Shown: positions 15,374 to 24,417 of the stretch, one piece after another
Numbering within the stretch: the stretch's first letter is position 1
Layout of the letters: each line of letters opens with the position of its first letter
Assembly (NCBI RefSeq): GCF_024459955.1
Contig: NZ_JANFXK010000023.1
Coordinates: 1 to 44,587 of the forward strand
From: Anaerovorax odorimutans
Lineage (GTDB): Bacteria > Bacillota > Clostridia > Peptostreptococcales > Anaerovoracaceae
Length of the DNA: 44,587 nucleotides
Direction: 5' to 3'
The notes under the pieces: model-generated
Told to the model about the DNA's origin: nothing
Database searches by the model: none
Seen by the model: the letters and a program-made list of their open reading frames with translations, nothing else
Made by a program: the position numbers and the translations under genes

Positions 15374-17170
15374 TTACTCAATCTCGTCGGTTTTATAGAT
15401 AAATTTCACGGTTCCTTTAGTCTCCGCCTTCTTTCCTGCAAAGCTCTGATAATCTGCAGCCGCGTCCTGCAGAGCTTTCAGCCGGTCCACAACCTTTGAA
15501 ACATCCCCGTCAAAAGCTTTCACCAGCTTATCGACTCCATCGCTTTTAAATTTCGCGATTCCACTTGCCAGGTCTCTGGCGCCTGTTGCCAGCGTACCCG
15601 CACCGTCGTTTACTTTCCTTGCTCCAGCATTCAAAGCGCTGGCTCCATCGTTTACCTTGCTGGCGCCCTTTTTCAGATCGCCTGCTCCGGATTCCAAAAG
15701 ACCTGCGCCCTCACAGGCCTGCGTAATTCCTGTATTGAGGTCCTTCGCGCCGCCGGAAAGATCCGTGAGTCCGCTTTCCAGATCCTTAGTCCCCTTGACC
15801 AGTTTATCGGCCCCGGTCTGCAGCTTGGTCACACTGTCTTTCATCCCTGCGCTTTCTGACGCCAGTGAAGATGCAATCTGCTTCTGTCCGTCAATGCTCT
15901 TTTGAATGGCGCCTTTTGCCTGTGCCAAAGCAGCTTTTCCATCATCGGATAATTTACTTGCATCAATTGCGTTTAAAGCATTCAGCGCCGCCTGGTCAGC
16001 CTGCATTGTTCCTGCCTGGCTCTGGGATCCCTGGATTCCTGCCGTTACTTTGCCAACCGCTTCCTGCAATTTATCCGGAATCTGCCCGATTCCGCCTTGC
16101 AGCTGCACGGCCCCTGCTTCCAGGTCCCCGGCTCCGGCCTGCAGCTTAGCTGCTCCTTCTTTCAGACGCGCGCTTCCGTCTTTGGCTACCGTAAGCCCAT
16201 CGCCCAGCTGAGCCACCTTCTCTTTCAGAGTCTTGGTTCCTTTGTACAAGTCCTTGGTCCCCTTGGAAAGCGTTCCGCTTCCTTTATAAAGATCGCCCGT
16301 TCCCTTTTCCAGGTCACCGGCCCCGCTCTGGAGCTTCTCCGAGCCATCCTGAAGCTGCGCTGCCGCTGACTGCAGCTCACCCAGCGCAGCCTTCAGGTCG
16401 TCCATCTGCTCGATGTCCCCCAAATCCAGATCAGAAAGTAAGCTGCTTGTCGCTACGGACATGGTTCCATCCAGTGAAAACTTCTCCGCCTGACAAGTCA
16501 CCTCCACATAATCCGGTATGGAGACACCGGCATCCTCCAATTCCAGGCTTTGCGAAAGCCCCGGAAGGGCATATCCGACGACCATGGATTTCTGCCCGTC
16601 GTTAATGACTTTCCCATTGGTCACTTCCACATTGCTGAATTTATCGTTATCCAGGCTCATACCTGTCATAACCACAAAGGGAACATAGACACCGTGCAGT
16701 TTCTGGTTATTGGTATAATCAAAGCGCATCTTCACCTTGCCGCTTTTGCCTGCCAGTTCTTTTGGAGAAACCTCTTTACCGTTGAGATAGTAGCTGACCT
16801 TCATCTCTACCGGCAGTTCCTTTTTTATCTCACCCTGATAGTAAATATCCTTGCCCCCGGCTTTCCAGGTGCCCTTTCCATCTTTCTCATCAAAGGTTTC
16901 ATCGCCTTTTACGTTTTCAATCTTTTTTAATTCCGTATAGTCCTTGACCAGGCTCAGCTCTCCCGTGTTTTTCAACCATTCGCTGACGATGATCTTGTCG
17001 GCCCCGCCGTTTTCATCGCTCATAACGTATACGGTTTCTTCCTTGGAAAGGTTTGAATCGGACGCATTCTTTTTCTCGGCTGCAAACGCCGGACTGGCGC
17101 TGCCTGCCGCAAGTGCCAGGCTTAAAATCACAGCCAGTATTCTACTTTGATGCCGCAAGTTTCTGCTCAT
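15374..17170 (-). CDS. Secreted Gly/Leu-repeat coiled-coil protein, partner of the MMPL transporter
   Basis: This 598-residue protein starts with a signal peptide (hydrophobic core at 10-30, AFAA cleavage-like site). Residues about 265-545 are built of irregular LxxGAxxLxxG heptads (LQSGAGDL, LYKGSGTL, LNAGARKV), like the repeat segment of YhgE/Pip proteins but without their membrane anchors. A beta-rich domain fills about 50-250. AAGGAGG precedes the start, which lies inside the last 29 bases of the transporter gene, so the two are translationally linked. It probably works outside the membrane with that transporter. The substrate is unknown. Confidence 0.8.
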   Translation of the reverse strand: MSRNLRHQSRILAVILSLALAAGSASPAFAAEKKNASDSNLSKEETVYVMSDENGGADKIIVSEWLKNTGELSLVKDYTELKKIENVKGDETFDEKDGKGTWKAGGKDIYYQGEIKKELPVEMKVSYYLNGKEVSPKELAGKSGKVKMRFDYTNNQKLHGVYVPFVVMTGMSLDNDKFSNVEVTNGKVINDGQKSMVVGYALPGLSQSLELEDAGVSIPDYVEVTCQAEKFSLDGTMSVATSSLLSDLDLGDIEQMDDLKAALGELQSAAAQLQDGSEKLQSGAGDLEKGTGDLYKGSGTLSKGTKDLYKGTKTLKEKVAQLGDGLTVAKDGSARLKEGAAKLQAGAGDLEAGAVQLQGGIGQIPDKLQEAVGKVTAGIQGSQSQAGTMQADQAALNALNAIDASKLSDDGKAALAQAKGAIQKSIDGQKQIASSLASESAGMKDSVTKLQTGADKLVKGTKDLESGLTDLSGGAKDLNTGITQACEGAGLLESGAGDLKKGASKVNDGASALNAGARKVNDGAGTLATGARDLASGIAKFKSDGVDKLVKAFDGDVSKVVDRLKALQDAAADYQSFAGKKAETKGTVKFIYKTDEIE

Positions 17171-19250
17171 TTTCTGCTTCCTCCTTTGAATACTTAAAGC
17201 CTTTGCTGGTGCCGCATATGATCCTGTGGAACAGTACCAGCATTGCAGGCAGAATAAAGATTACAATAACCATACTGATCAGCGCCCCTCTTGCCATAAG
17301 GCCGCACAGGGAACTGATGATATCAATATCCGAGTAGATCCCCACGCCGAAGGTGGCCGCAAAGAAGCACAGCGCGCTGACGATAATCGACGGAATCGAG
17401 GTGCTGAGAGCGATTTGAACCGCTTGATGCCTATCCTTCCCCAGCTGCAGCTCCCGCCGAAAACGGGTTGTCATCAGTATCGCGTAGTCTACGGTCGCCC
17501 CCAGCTGAATGGTGCCGATACAGATGGAAGCGATAAACGGCAGGCGTGTGCCGGTGTAAAACGGAATTCCCATATTGATGAAGATCGCCAGCTCAATAAC
17601 AGCCACCAGTATGACCGGCAGGGATGCCGATTTGAAATTAATGGCGATAATCAGGAAAATCGCAATGATGGAAATAAAGCTTACAACCTTGAAATCGTGG
17701 TTGGTTATGGAAATCAGATCCTTTGTGCAGGGAGCTTCTCCAATAACCATTGCCTTGGGATCGTATTTATCGGCAATTTTGTTGATTTCTTTTATCTGCT
17801 TATAGACAGCTCCTGTAGCTACCTTATATTTAGAATTAATGATCATCAGCTGCCGCCCGTTTTCCTGCAGTTCATTCAGCACACTGTCCGGTATCATTTC
17901 TTTGGGAATGGCCGGTCCCATAACGGAATTGAACCCCAGTACGGTATTCACACCGTCCACCTTCTCAATATCCTGCGTCATCTGGTTTGCCGCTTTGGTT
18001 GACAGATCGGCGTCAGCCAGAATCATATAGGTAGATCCGATATCAAATTCTTTATCCAGCTTTTCATTTGCCACGATACTGTCCAGGTTCTTCGGCAGGC
18101 TGGCATCCAGATTGTAATAGACATCGGTCCTGGTATATCCGATCAGAGACGGTATCAACAGAATCAGGAACAAAAGTCCGAAAAGCCGTGAATGTCGTAT
18201 AATGAAAGCCGCCGGCCGATCCATGACAGGTATGATTTCCCGGTGCATGGTTCTTTCGATCAGCCTGTCAAAGGCCAGAATCATGGAGGGCAGAATCGTT
18301 ACGCTCCCCACAACACCGAAGATGACGCCTTTGGCCATTACGATTCCCAAGTCCAGCCCCAGTTTGTAAGTCATAAAGCATAAGGCGATAAATCCGGCAA
18401 TGGTTGTGATCGAGCTGCCCGAAACCGACGTTATGGTATGGGCGATGGCACGGGACATGGCAGCAGGCTTATCGCCGGGAAGCTTTTCGCATTCCTCCTG
18501 ATAGCTGTGCCAGAGGAAAATCGAATAGTCCATGGTTACGCCCAGCTGCAGCACTGCGCTGAGGGCCTTGGTCACATAGGAGATTTCGCCCATGAAGTAA
18601 TTGCTTCCCAGATTGTACAGGATCTCCATGCCGATTCCGGCAAGGAATATAACCGGTATGATATAGGAATCCATACAGATCGCCAGAACAATGGCTGCCA
18701 GGGCGACTGCGATCATGACATAGATCGGCTCCTCGTGCTCCGCCAGATCCTTTGTATCTGTAACAACAGCAGACATGCCGCTGACAAAACATTTTTCGGC
18801 GGACAAGCGGCGGATATCCCGTATGGCATCCATGGTCTCATCCGCAGAGGTAGATGTGTCAAAAAAAATTGCCATCAGGGATGTATCGCCTTTTTGTATG
18901 GCATCCTTATATTTGTCCGGCAGGATCTCTTCCGGAATGGATGGGTCCAGCGCAGTTTCATAACTGATAACCGAATCCACATGATCGACCTTTTTGATTT
19001 TATCTTCCAGGTCCACTTTCGCACTGGTGGAAAGGCCTTCTGTCATAACCATGGAAAAGGCTCCCTTGCCAAAGTCATCCATCAGGATATCCTGGCCTTT
19101 TATGGTCTCAATGTCGCCGGGCAGATAGGTCAGCACATCATAATTGATTCTGGTTTTGATCATCCCAAGAACGGACGGAATCAAAAGCAGCAGGCAGACA
19201 ACTAAGATGACTCTCCTGTGTTTTACTACTTTCTCTCCGAACTTTAACAT
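17142..19250 (-). CDS. MMPL/RND-superfamily transporter
   Basis: This 702-residue protein consists of two similar halves, each with one membrane segment, a large extracytoplasmic loop, and a five- to six-segment bundle (about 165-330 and 515-685). Both bundles contain the family pattern around LGVTMDYSIFLWH and LGATVDYAILMTT, with the Asp used in proton coupling. Members export lipids, drugs or small amphiphiles by proton motive force. AGGAGG precedes the start. A TetR gene lies upstream and a secreted repeat protein overlaps downstream, so a regulated envelope export unit is likely. Confidence 0.9.
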   Translation of the reverse strand: MLKFGEKVVKHRRVILVVCLLLLIPSVLGMIKTRINYDVLTYLPGDIETIKGQDILMDDFGKGAFSMVMTEGLSTSAKVDLEDKIKKVDHVDSVISYETALDPSIPEEILPDKYKDAIQKGDTSLMAIFFDTSTSADETMDAIRDIRRLSAEKCFVSGMSAVVTDTKDLAEHEEPIYVMIAVALAAIVLAICMDSYIIPVIFLAGIGMEILYNLGSNYFMGEISYVTKALSAVLQLGVTMDYSIFLWHSYQEECEKLPGDKPAAMSRAIAHTITSVSGSSITTIAGFIALCFMTYKLGLDLGIVMAKGVIFGVVGSVTILPSMILAFDRLIERTMHREIIPVMDRPAAFIIRHSRLFGLLFLILLIPSLIGYTRTDVYYNLDASLPKNLDSIVANEKLDKEFDIGSTYMILADADLSTKAANQMTQDIEKVDGVNTVLGFNSVMGPAIPKEMIPDSVLNELQENGRQLMIINSKYKVATGAVYKQIKEINKIADKYDPKAMVIGEAPCTKDLISITNHDFKVVSFISIIAIFLIIAINFKSASLPVILVAVIELAIFINMGIPFYTGTRLPFIASICIGTIQLGATVDYAILMTTRFRRELQLGKDRHQAVQIALSTSIPSIIVSALCFFAATFGVGIYSDIDIISSLCGLMARGALISMVIVIFILPAMLVLFHRIICGTSKGFKYSKEEAENEQKLAASK

Positions 19251-19318
19251 ATCCGGCCTCCTTCTTTCCTCTTAAATCCTGTTCATTTTATGCCTTTGAA
19301 ACCGGTTACGCCATAGAC

Positions 19319-19352
19319 AAAAAAAGAGCAGTGTTAAAAATTTTAACACTGC
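19319..19352 (-). terminator. Terminator after the TetR gene
   Basis: GCAGTGTTAAAA and its exact complement are separated by one base, followed on the minus strand by TCTTTTTTT. It separates the regulator from the transporter gene. The AACCGGTT palindrome at 19301-19308, between the terminator and the transporter, could be a TetR operator, but this is a guess. Confidence 0.8.
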
Positions 19353-19369
19353 CCCCTGTCTGTCAAAAA

Positions 19370-19927
19370 CTAATCGGTTTCCGAATCAAAAAGATCTGCT
19401 TCCATGTGGCGTTTAAGCAGCCTATTCAATTTGCTGCTTATCCGCTGCGGGTCCTCCTTCATGCCTCCTCCGATCCACTCCAGAATGATGCCCACCAGCG
19501 CGTATTTGTAAAAATCGCAGATGAAATCCCGATCCTCTTTGGCGATCTTTTCCGATCCCTCCATACCTCTGATGAACAGAGCGATCAGATCATAGACAAT
19601 TCGGTAGAGATATCGTTCCAAATGCTCCCGGCCCACGGAATTGTAAGCGTTTATGGTAAAGTTCTTATTGTTTTCAATATAGCGGAACACTTCCAGGTAC
19701 ACGTCCTGCCAGTTCTCGCAGATGCGCTCCTTGTCGATAAACTGCTCCCCTTCCTGGAGAAAGGTCCATTCCAGCAGGTCATAAATGTCCTTGAAATGAT
19801 AATAGAAGGTCTGTCTTTTCACGCCGCAGTCATCGGCGATTTCTTTGACTGTGATCTTATCCAGTGTTTTCTTCGCCAGCATCTTTTTCAGAGATGCCGC
19901 CATTGCCCGCTGTGTAAGCTGTGACAT
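19370..19927 (-). CDS. TetR-family transcriptional regulator
   Basis: This 185-residue protein has an N-terminal helix-turn-helix with TVKEIADDCGVKRQTFYYHF (about 25-45), the TetR recognition pattern. The C-terminal ligand domain resembles the DhaS-like TetR C-terminal group. It starts 16 bases after the upstream PH-domain gene and precedes the MMPL transporter, so it is probably the local regulator of that transporter. AAAGGAA precedes the ATG. The effector is unknown. Confidence 0.9.
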   Translation of the reverse strand: MSQLTQRAMAASLKKMLAKKTLDKITVKEIADDCGVKRQTFYYHFKDIYDLLEWTFLQEGEQFIDKERICENWQDVYLEVFRYIENNKNFTINAYNSVGREHLERYLYRIVYDLIALFIRGMEGSEKIAKEDRDFICDFYKYALVGIILEWIGGGMKEDPQRISSKLNRLLKRHMEADLFDSETD

Positions 19928-19943
19928 AAGTTCCTTTCCGGAA

Positions 19944-21425
19944 TCAGTAGATCAGCTTTTCTCTGATTCCTTCGAATGCTTTCATTTCCAGATTGCGCAC
20001 TTTTTGATGCGCTGCCGCCGCCGGAGCCAGAACGCCCAGCCTTATGGTGGTGATGTGCTTTCTCCGTTTTTTTCGCAGGGTTGCCCGCTCCTCAACGGAC
20101 TCCACCTTTTCTGTTTTCAGATGTACCGTGCGCTTCGTATAACCTCCGCAGGTCAGGGAGATTGTCCTTGAATCTCCTGTAATCGCCGTATTGGTATATT
20201 CCAGGATCACGGACACGCAGGCTCCCACAAAAATCATCCCACATGCTGCGATCAGGATTGTTCGGAGCATGGGATGCATGGGCCACCAAAAGCTTCCTGC
20301 CGCAGCTGCCAAAAGCAGGGCGCAGCAGATAAAGCGCCCGCAGAGAAAAAAATAAGGAAAGGCCTTCGGTCCCGCAGCTGTATAGGCCTTCGGTTCTTCG
20401 ATCTCCGGTAAAAAGCGGCCCAGAAAAGCGTAGAGCTTTTCCTTCCGCAGGACGGGATAAAGAACCGCCGCCTCCTGGTTATCCTCTCCGCCGCTGCCAT
20501 ACCCGACAGCAAAGACTTCCAGGGTCCCCCGTTTGAAAATCCGCATAAGGATCGACTGATTGTACGACACGCCGCTGATCTTTTCCTTAATCAGCGTATG
20601 GGTCTTTTTATTCAGCAGTCCGTATTCAATGAAAACAGAGGTTTCCCGATTGGTAATACGAAACCCGTAATACTTAATCATCGTCAGCATAACGCTGATG
20701 GCTACTCCCACCAAATAAAGTGCGAGGATTACCGCCGCGATCAGCAGGGGCGCGGAAATGCTCAAAAAATAGTCCAGCATCACTTCCTGTCCGTCAACAC
20801 TCCTGGAAAGAAAAATCCTGGAAATCACACTGATGGCCGCGCCGCCGTAAGCCAGCAGCTGTATGACAACCAGAGCCTTTGAACGGAGCAGCCCCATCAA
20901 AAGGATCTCTCCCGTACCTGCCAGGATCGTATTGCCGCTGGTATCTTCGGAAATACGGTCATCGTGCAGCTCCTGTTCCGGCTGCTCCCGTTTGGACAGC
21001 AGCAGCTTCTTCACCTGTACAGCGTCATCTATTTTAAAGGCCATCCTGACCCTTCCTGAATCGCCGCTGATGCTGCTGGCGTTATCTACATTCACGCTGT
21101 AGACTTTGAACAGCTGAAAAAAGATATTCTGGGAAAAATCCACAGTCGTTATATTGGAAAGAGGGATTTCCCGCGTTTTCTTTTTGAGCCACCCGCTCTC
21201 CACCAGCAGCTTTTCATCGTCAATGCTGTAATAGGTGAAAAGATACTGAATCAGCCTGCTTATGGGTGCGAAAAGCACAACGATCAGCACCGGAATATTT
21301 TCCAGCAGCTTTTGATAATCCCGCAGAATCAGGGAAACGGCCACAGCTGCCAGCAGCAACCCGAAGTCCCGAAAGAAGCGTTCAAAAATGAACATGAAAT
21401 GTCCCCGTCTCGGTCCGAATCTCAT
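19944..21425 (-). CDS. PH-domain membrane protein, YdbT-like
   Basis: This 493-residue protein has the same length as Bacillus subtilis YdbT. It has repeated bacterial PH (bPH2) domains, each preceded by a pair of membrane helices: DDEKLLVESGWLKKKTREIP, then EYGLLNKKTHTLIKEKISGV, then a last repeat near 420-490. The start overlaps the YdbS-like gene in an ATGA. In B. subtilis ydbS/ydbT mutants show altered sensitivity to membrane-active peptides. It probably forms a membrane complex with its neighbour; the biochemical role is unknown. Confidence 0.86.
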   Translation of the reverse strand: MRFGPRRGHFMFIFERFFRDFGLLLAAVAVSLILRDYQKLLENIPVLIVVLFAPISRLIQYLFTYYSIDDEKLLVESGWLKKKTREIPLSNITTVDFSQNIFFQLFKVYSVNVDNASSISGDSGRVRMAFKIDDAVQVKKLLLSKREQPEQELHDDRISEDTSGNTILAGTGEILLMGLLRSKALVVIQLLAYGGAAISVISRIFLSRSVDGQEVMLDYFLSISAPLLIAAVILALYLVGVAISVMLTMIKYYGFRITNRETSVFIEYGLLNKKTHTLIKEKISGVSYNQSILMRIFKRGTLEVFAVGYGSGGEDNQEAAVLYPVLRKEKLYAFLGRFLPEIEEPKAYTAAGPKAFPYFFLCGRFICCALLLAAAAGSFWWPMHPMLRTILIAACGMIFVGACVSVILEYTNTAITGDSRTISLTCGGYTKRTVHLKTEKVESVEERATLRKKRRKHITTIRLGVLAPAAAAHQKVRNLEMKAFEGIREKLIY

Positions 21426-21913
21426 TGTCCTTCCTCCCTGGCCTCCAGCCTGGTGTAAAGCCTGTTTTTCAGGTTCTCCGCGATCTCGTCAGCCACCTCT
21501 TTCGCCAGACATTCAATTTTAAAGCTGTTGCTGGCCAGCGACATTTCCACTCCGTACAGCCCCATCCTGCGGTTGATCGGTCCCTGGCTTACGGTAATAT
21601 GCTGAATCCGAATGATGGGAATAATGGTGTTGGTAACGAAGAAGATACCATGGCGGATATCCACCTTATCTTCTGTTATGTAATAGCCCCACTGCCGATA
21701 TTCGATCAAAGGGTAAATCAGAATTCCCAAAAGCTTGTACAGCATCAGCAAACCCAATACCAGCTGCAAAATCCAGCGATACGGTTCTGTCTGCGGTATA
21801 AAGATACTGCCTGCCCACAGGGCGCAGCAGATCAAAAGCAGGATTACAAAAGAGATAGCCCTGCCGATACGCCAGCTGGTAATGGCCTTTTTGTCCAGCT
21901 TGATATAGTCCAT
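21422..21913 (-). CDS. PH-domain membrane protein, YdbS-like
   Basis: This 163-residue protein has two N-terminal membrane helices (about 18-65) followed by one bPH2 domain (YITEDKVDIRHGIFFVT onward). AGGGGGTGG lies before the chosen ATG, four bases after the FmdE stop; a longer frame into the FmdE gene has no ribosome binding site. The small-then-large ydbS-ydbT order and the ATGA overlap are conserved in Bacillota. Confidence 0.85.
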   Translation of the reverse strand: MDYIKLDKKAITSWRIGRAISFVILLLICCALWAGSIFIPQTEPYRWILQLVLGLLMLYKLLGILIYPLIEYRQWGYYITEDKVDIRHGIFFVTNTIIPIIRIQHITVSQGPINRRMGLYGVEMSLASNSFKIECLAKEVADEIAENLKNRLYTRLEAREEGQ

Positions 21914-21917
21914 CCGG

Positions 21918-22445
21918 CTACCACCCCCTGCTGTAATCATTAAAACATTCCAGGCAGACCTTCTTTCCATCCTGCAGCCGCATCTTTGTCTCAGGAGCGC
22001 CTTCTCCGCAGATTTCACAGATGACGGTATTCAGACTCCTGGCCTTCTCCGGAAGACGGTATCTCGTTTCTCCTACGTCAAAGATTTCTTCCAGAGGACC
22101 GGTGAGAACAAAGTCTATGTATTCCTTACCTTTTTTGCCGCCCGACTTTTTGGGCTTTGCGATCATACGAAAGCTTTCGCCTGTCTGCCGGTTATAGAAA
22201 TTAAAGGCCATCTTTCCGGTCCCGTAATAGATCAGATTTCCCTTGCCCAGCGTACACCCAAGGATAGCCTGCACCGCATCTACGCCGCAGGCGTCGTTTT
22301 CTGTCACGCACACCAGATCTTCATCCCGGGAAAAGGTTATGCCAAGTCTGCGGATCGCTTCCATGCAGGCCCGCACGCCCAGCGCGATCCCGCCGCATTC
22401 ATGACCGTGGAAGCTCACTGCTTTTTCCCAAAGTTCCTTGCTCAT
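21918..22445 (-). CDS. FmdE-family protein with C-terminal zinc knuckle
   Basis: This 175-residue protein has the FmdE domain (1-135) with FHGHECGG (H13, H15, C17) and NDACGVDAVQ (C53), which probably bind a metal. A C-terminal ribbon has CEIC (143-146) and CLEC (164-167). FmdE was named from the formylmethanofuran dehydrogenase operon, but many bacteria that lack that pathway carry it, and its reaction is not established. AGGAGG precedes the start. The Fic gene is 42 bases upstream and the PH-domain genes follow at once. Confidence 0.85.
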   Translation of the reverse strand: MSKELWEKAVSFHGHECGGIALGVRACMEAIRRLGITFSRDEDLVCVTENDACGVDAVQAILGCTLGKGNLIYYGTGKMAFNFYNRQTGESFRMIAKPKKSGGKKGKEYIDFVLTGPLEEIFDVGETRYRLPEKARSLNTVICEICGEGAPETKMRLQDGKKVCLECFNDYSRGW

Positions 22446-22487
22446 ATTCTTTCCTCCTTTTTCGCAACACCCTTATACATGAAAAAA

Positions 22488-23069
22488 TTATTTCTTTTCC
22501 CAGGGGCAGAGATTTTTGTCGATCAGTTTCATCAGCTTTTTCGGGTCCCCGTAAAAGGCTGCTATGTCGGCCTCCATCAGTTCAGACGCGTCGATGGCCC
22601 CGTAGTCGATGTGCCAGCCCGCCGATTGGGCCAATTTATATAGAAACAGCTTGATTGTCCTGCCGTTTCCTTCCCGAAAAGGGTGCAGGGCATTCAGCTC
22701 TCCCGCCAGATCAGCAAATTTTTCCAAAAACTCCTCTCGAGCAAGCCCCCGCAGATAACAAGCTTCTTTCAACTTTCCGAAGATCCGTCTCTGCTGCTGT
22801 TCAATATTTTCCGGGTAGCAGAAAACGCTGTTTCCTTTGGCGATACGTACAGTCCGCACCTGTCCGGCCATATAATAGATGTCTGAAAACAGGCAGTAAT
22901 GAAAATGCTTTAAAAGCCTAAAATTAAACTCACCGTCGTAGGTTTCTCTGGTGAGTTCAATCATTCTTGCGTATACAATCTCTGTTTCAATTTTCTTCAG
23001 TCTGACCGGATCGTCGATTCCCAGCTTATTTTCCAGGACATCTGCCCCTTCCACGAAATAGCCGCCCAT
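22488..23069 (-). CDS. Fic-family protein (probable AMP-transferase toxin)
   Basis: This 193-residue helical protein has the Fic motif HPFREGNGRTIK (129-140); H129 is the catalytic base and E133 binds the metal. Most Fic enzymes transfer AMP from ATP to a Ser, Thr or Tyr of a target protein. The last Arg of the usual motif is Lys here. It lacks an attached inhibitory helix, as expected when a separate antitoxin exists. The ATG overlaps the antitoxin stop codon as TAATG. The target is unknown; VbhT-type toxins modify topoisomerases. Confidence 0.88.
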   Translation of the reverse strand: MGGYFVEGADVLENKLGIDDPVRLKKIETEIVYARMIELTRETYDGEFNFRLLKHFHYCLFSDIYYMAGQVRTVRIAKGNSVFCYPENIEQQQRRIFGKLKEACYLRGLAREEFLEKFADLAGELNALHPFREGNGRTIKLFLYKLAQSAGWHIDYGAIDASELMEADIAAFYGDPKKLMKLIDKNLCPWEKK

Positions 23070-23245
23070 TACTCCGCGTCTCCGCCGTACCGGGACAGAC
23101 AGCTGCTGACTATCGCATCGGCGCTGCACTCTCCGGAAAGAATCCTGCGGCCCATCTCCCGCAGTCTGCCGTCGATTTCAAATCCTTCAAACTCCATATT
23201 CGCCTCTGCGAATCTGAGATTTCTTTCTAAAATTTCATCCTTCAT
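23069..23245 (-). CDS. VbhA-like Fic antitoxin
   Basis: This 58-residue protein is two helices and a short tail. Residues 10-25 hold the inhibitory-type segment, with E20-G21 matching the (S/T)xxxE(G/N) motif of Fic antitoxins, except that the first position is Asn16 instead of Ser or Thr. In VbhA the glutamate blocks the ATP gamma-phosphate site. AAGGAG lies 11 bases before this ATG; an earlier ATG has no ribosome binding site. Stop and Fic start overlap, so antitoxin and toxin are made together. Confidence 0.75.
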   Translation of the reverse strand: MKDEILERNLRFAEANMEFEGFEIDGRLREMGRRILSGECSADAIVSSCLSRYGGDAE

Positions 23246-23277
23246 TTCCCGCCGTACTCCTTTGCACATATATATCT

Positions 23278-23306
23278 ATTATAGCACAAAGGCCTTCAAA
23301 AATCCA
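23278..23306 (-). promoter_or_regulatory. Promoter of the Fic operon
   Basis: A perfect TATAAT -10 lies 17 bases from a weak -35 (TGGATT). It may serve the antitoxin, Fic, FmdE, PH-domain and TetR genes together, since gaps between them are short. Confidence 0.45.
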
Positions 23307-23313
23307 TCTCCTG

Positions 23314-24336
23314 TCATCGTTTTGCCCGTTCATACTGCTTTGGCCATGGGATATCAGCGCCCAATTCTCCGGCAGCCTTCAAAGGCCAGTAAGGGCTGCG
23401 CAGCAGCTCCCTTCCGATATAGACCAAATCGGCCTTTCCCGAGGCAATGATCTCTTCCGCTTCCTGCGCTTCCGTCACCAGGCCCCCGGCGATCACTGGA
23501 AGGCCGGTCATCGTTTTAACCACTTCCCCATGGGGAATCTGGTATCCTTTTACAGCCTTGGGCGCGGCGGAAACCACGCCTCCGGTGCTGACATTGACAA
23601 TATCAATGCCTTTTCCTTTGATAAGGTTCAGCATCTCGCCCAAGTCTTCCGCTCGATTTCCCCCTTCCTCATAATCCTCCGCGGAAACTCTGACCTGCAG
23701 CGGTTTTTCCTCCGGCCAGACAGTCTTTACCGCATCGACTACACGCCCGAGGAATCTCACCCGGTTTTCGGCGCTGCCGCCGTATTGGTCGTCCCTTTTA
23801 TTTGTCAGCGGCGAAAGGAACTCGCTGAGCAGGTAGCCGTGGGCTCCGTGAATTTCGATCAAGTCGAACCCCGCCTGCTCCGCCCTGGCCGCGGCCTGTC
23901 GGAACTGCTCTACAGTCTCGTCAATATCGGAGGCCGTCATCTCTCTGGGCGTAGCGCTTTCATCGTCAAAGGGGATCGGGCTGGGCGCCTCGATATCCAT
24001 TCCCTCAGCTGTGCATTTTCTTCCCGCGTGATTCAATTGAATTCCGATCCTGGCTCCGTTGTCATGGACGGCTTCAACCAATCGTTTCATGCCTTCGATC
24101 TGATCGTCATTCCACAGCCCCAGGTCCTCCGATGAAATACGGCCCTCCGGACACACGCCCGTAGCTTCCACAAGCAGGAGTCCTGCTCCTCCCACTGCTC
24201 TTGTCCCGTAATGAATCACATGCCACTGCGTTACCATTCCATCTTCACCGGCACAGTACATACACATGGGCGGCATGACAATCCGGTTTTTCAAAGTCAG
24301 ATTTTTAAGCTTAAATTCCTGAAATAATTTACTCAT
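23314..24336 (-). CDS. Old yellow enzyme family NAD(P)H:flavin oxidoreductase
   Basis: This 340-residue FMN TIM-barrel protein resembles YqjM/NamA. Motifs: MPPMCMY with the flavin-tuning Cys, QLNHAGRK, IHGAHGYLLSEFLSP (His substrate ligands), and IAGGL...IGRELLRSPYWP at the phosphate site. Such enzymes reduce activated C=C bonds of enals, enones or nitro compounds; the natural substrate is rarely known. GAGGTAGG precedes the start. It lies 81 bases after bioA with a possible own promoter (TATAAA), so it need not belong to the biotin operon. Confidence 0.93.
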   Translation of the reverse strand: MSKLFQEFKLKNLTLKNRIVMPPMCMYCAGEDGMVTQWHVIHYGTRAVGGAGLLLVEATGVCPEGRISSEDLGLWNDDQIEGMKRLVEAVHDNGARIGIQLNHAGRKCTAEGMDIEAPSPIPFDDESATPREMTASDIDETVEQFRQAAARAEQAGFDLIEIHGAHGYLLSEFLSPLTNKRDDQYGGSAENRVRFLGRVVDAVKTVWPEEKPLQVRVSAEDYEEGGNRAEDLGEMLNLIKGKGIDIVNVSTGGVVSAAPKAVKGYQIPHGEVVKTMTGLPVIAGGLVTEAQEAEEIIASGKADLVYIGRELLRSPYWPLKAAGELGADIPWPKQYERAKR

Positions 24337-24417
24337 TTTATCCTACCTCTAAGTCCCAGCCTTTTCGGCTTGTTTTTTAACCATTTTATAGGATTACCCT
24401 TCCCCGATCAAGCTTTT

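Noticed and set aside
24363-24388. Plus-strand terminator after bioA
   Set aside because: The stem is only four pairs (AGCC/GGCT) and there is no plus-strand gene for it to end.
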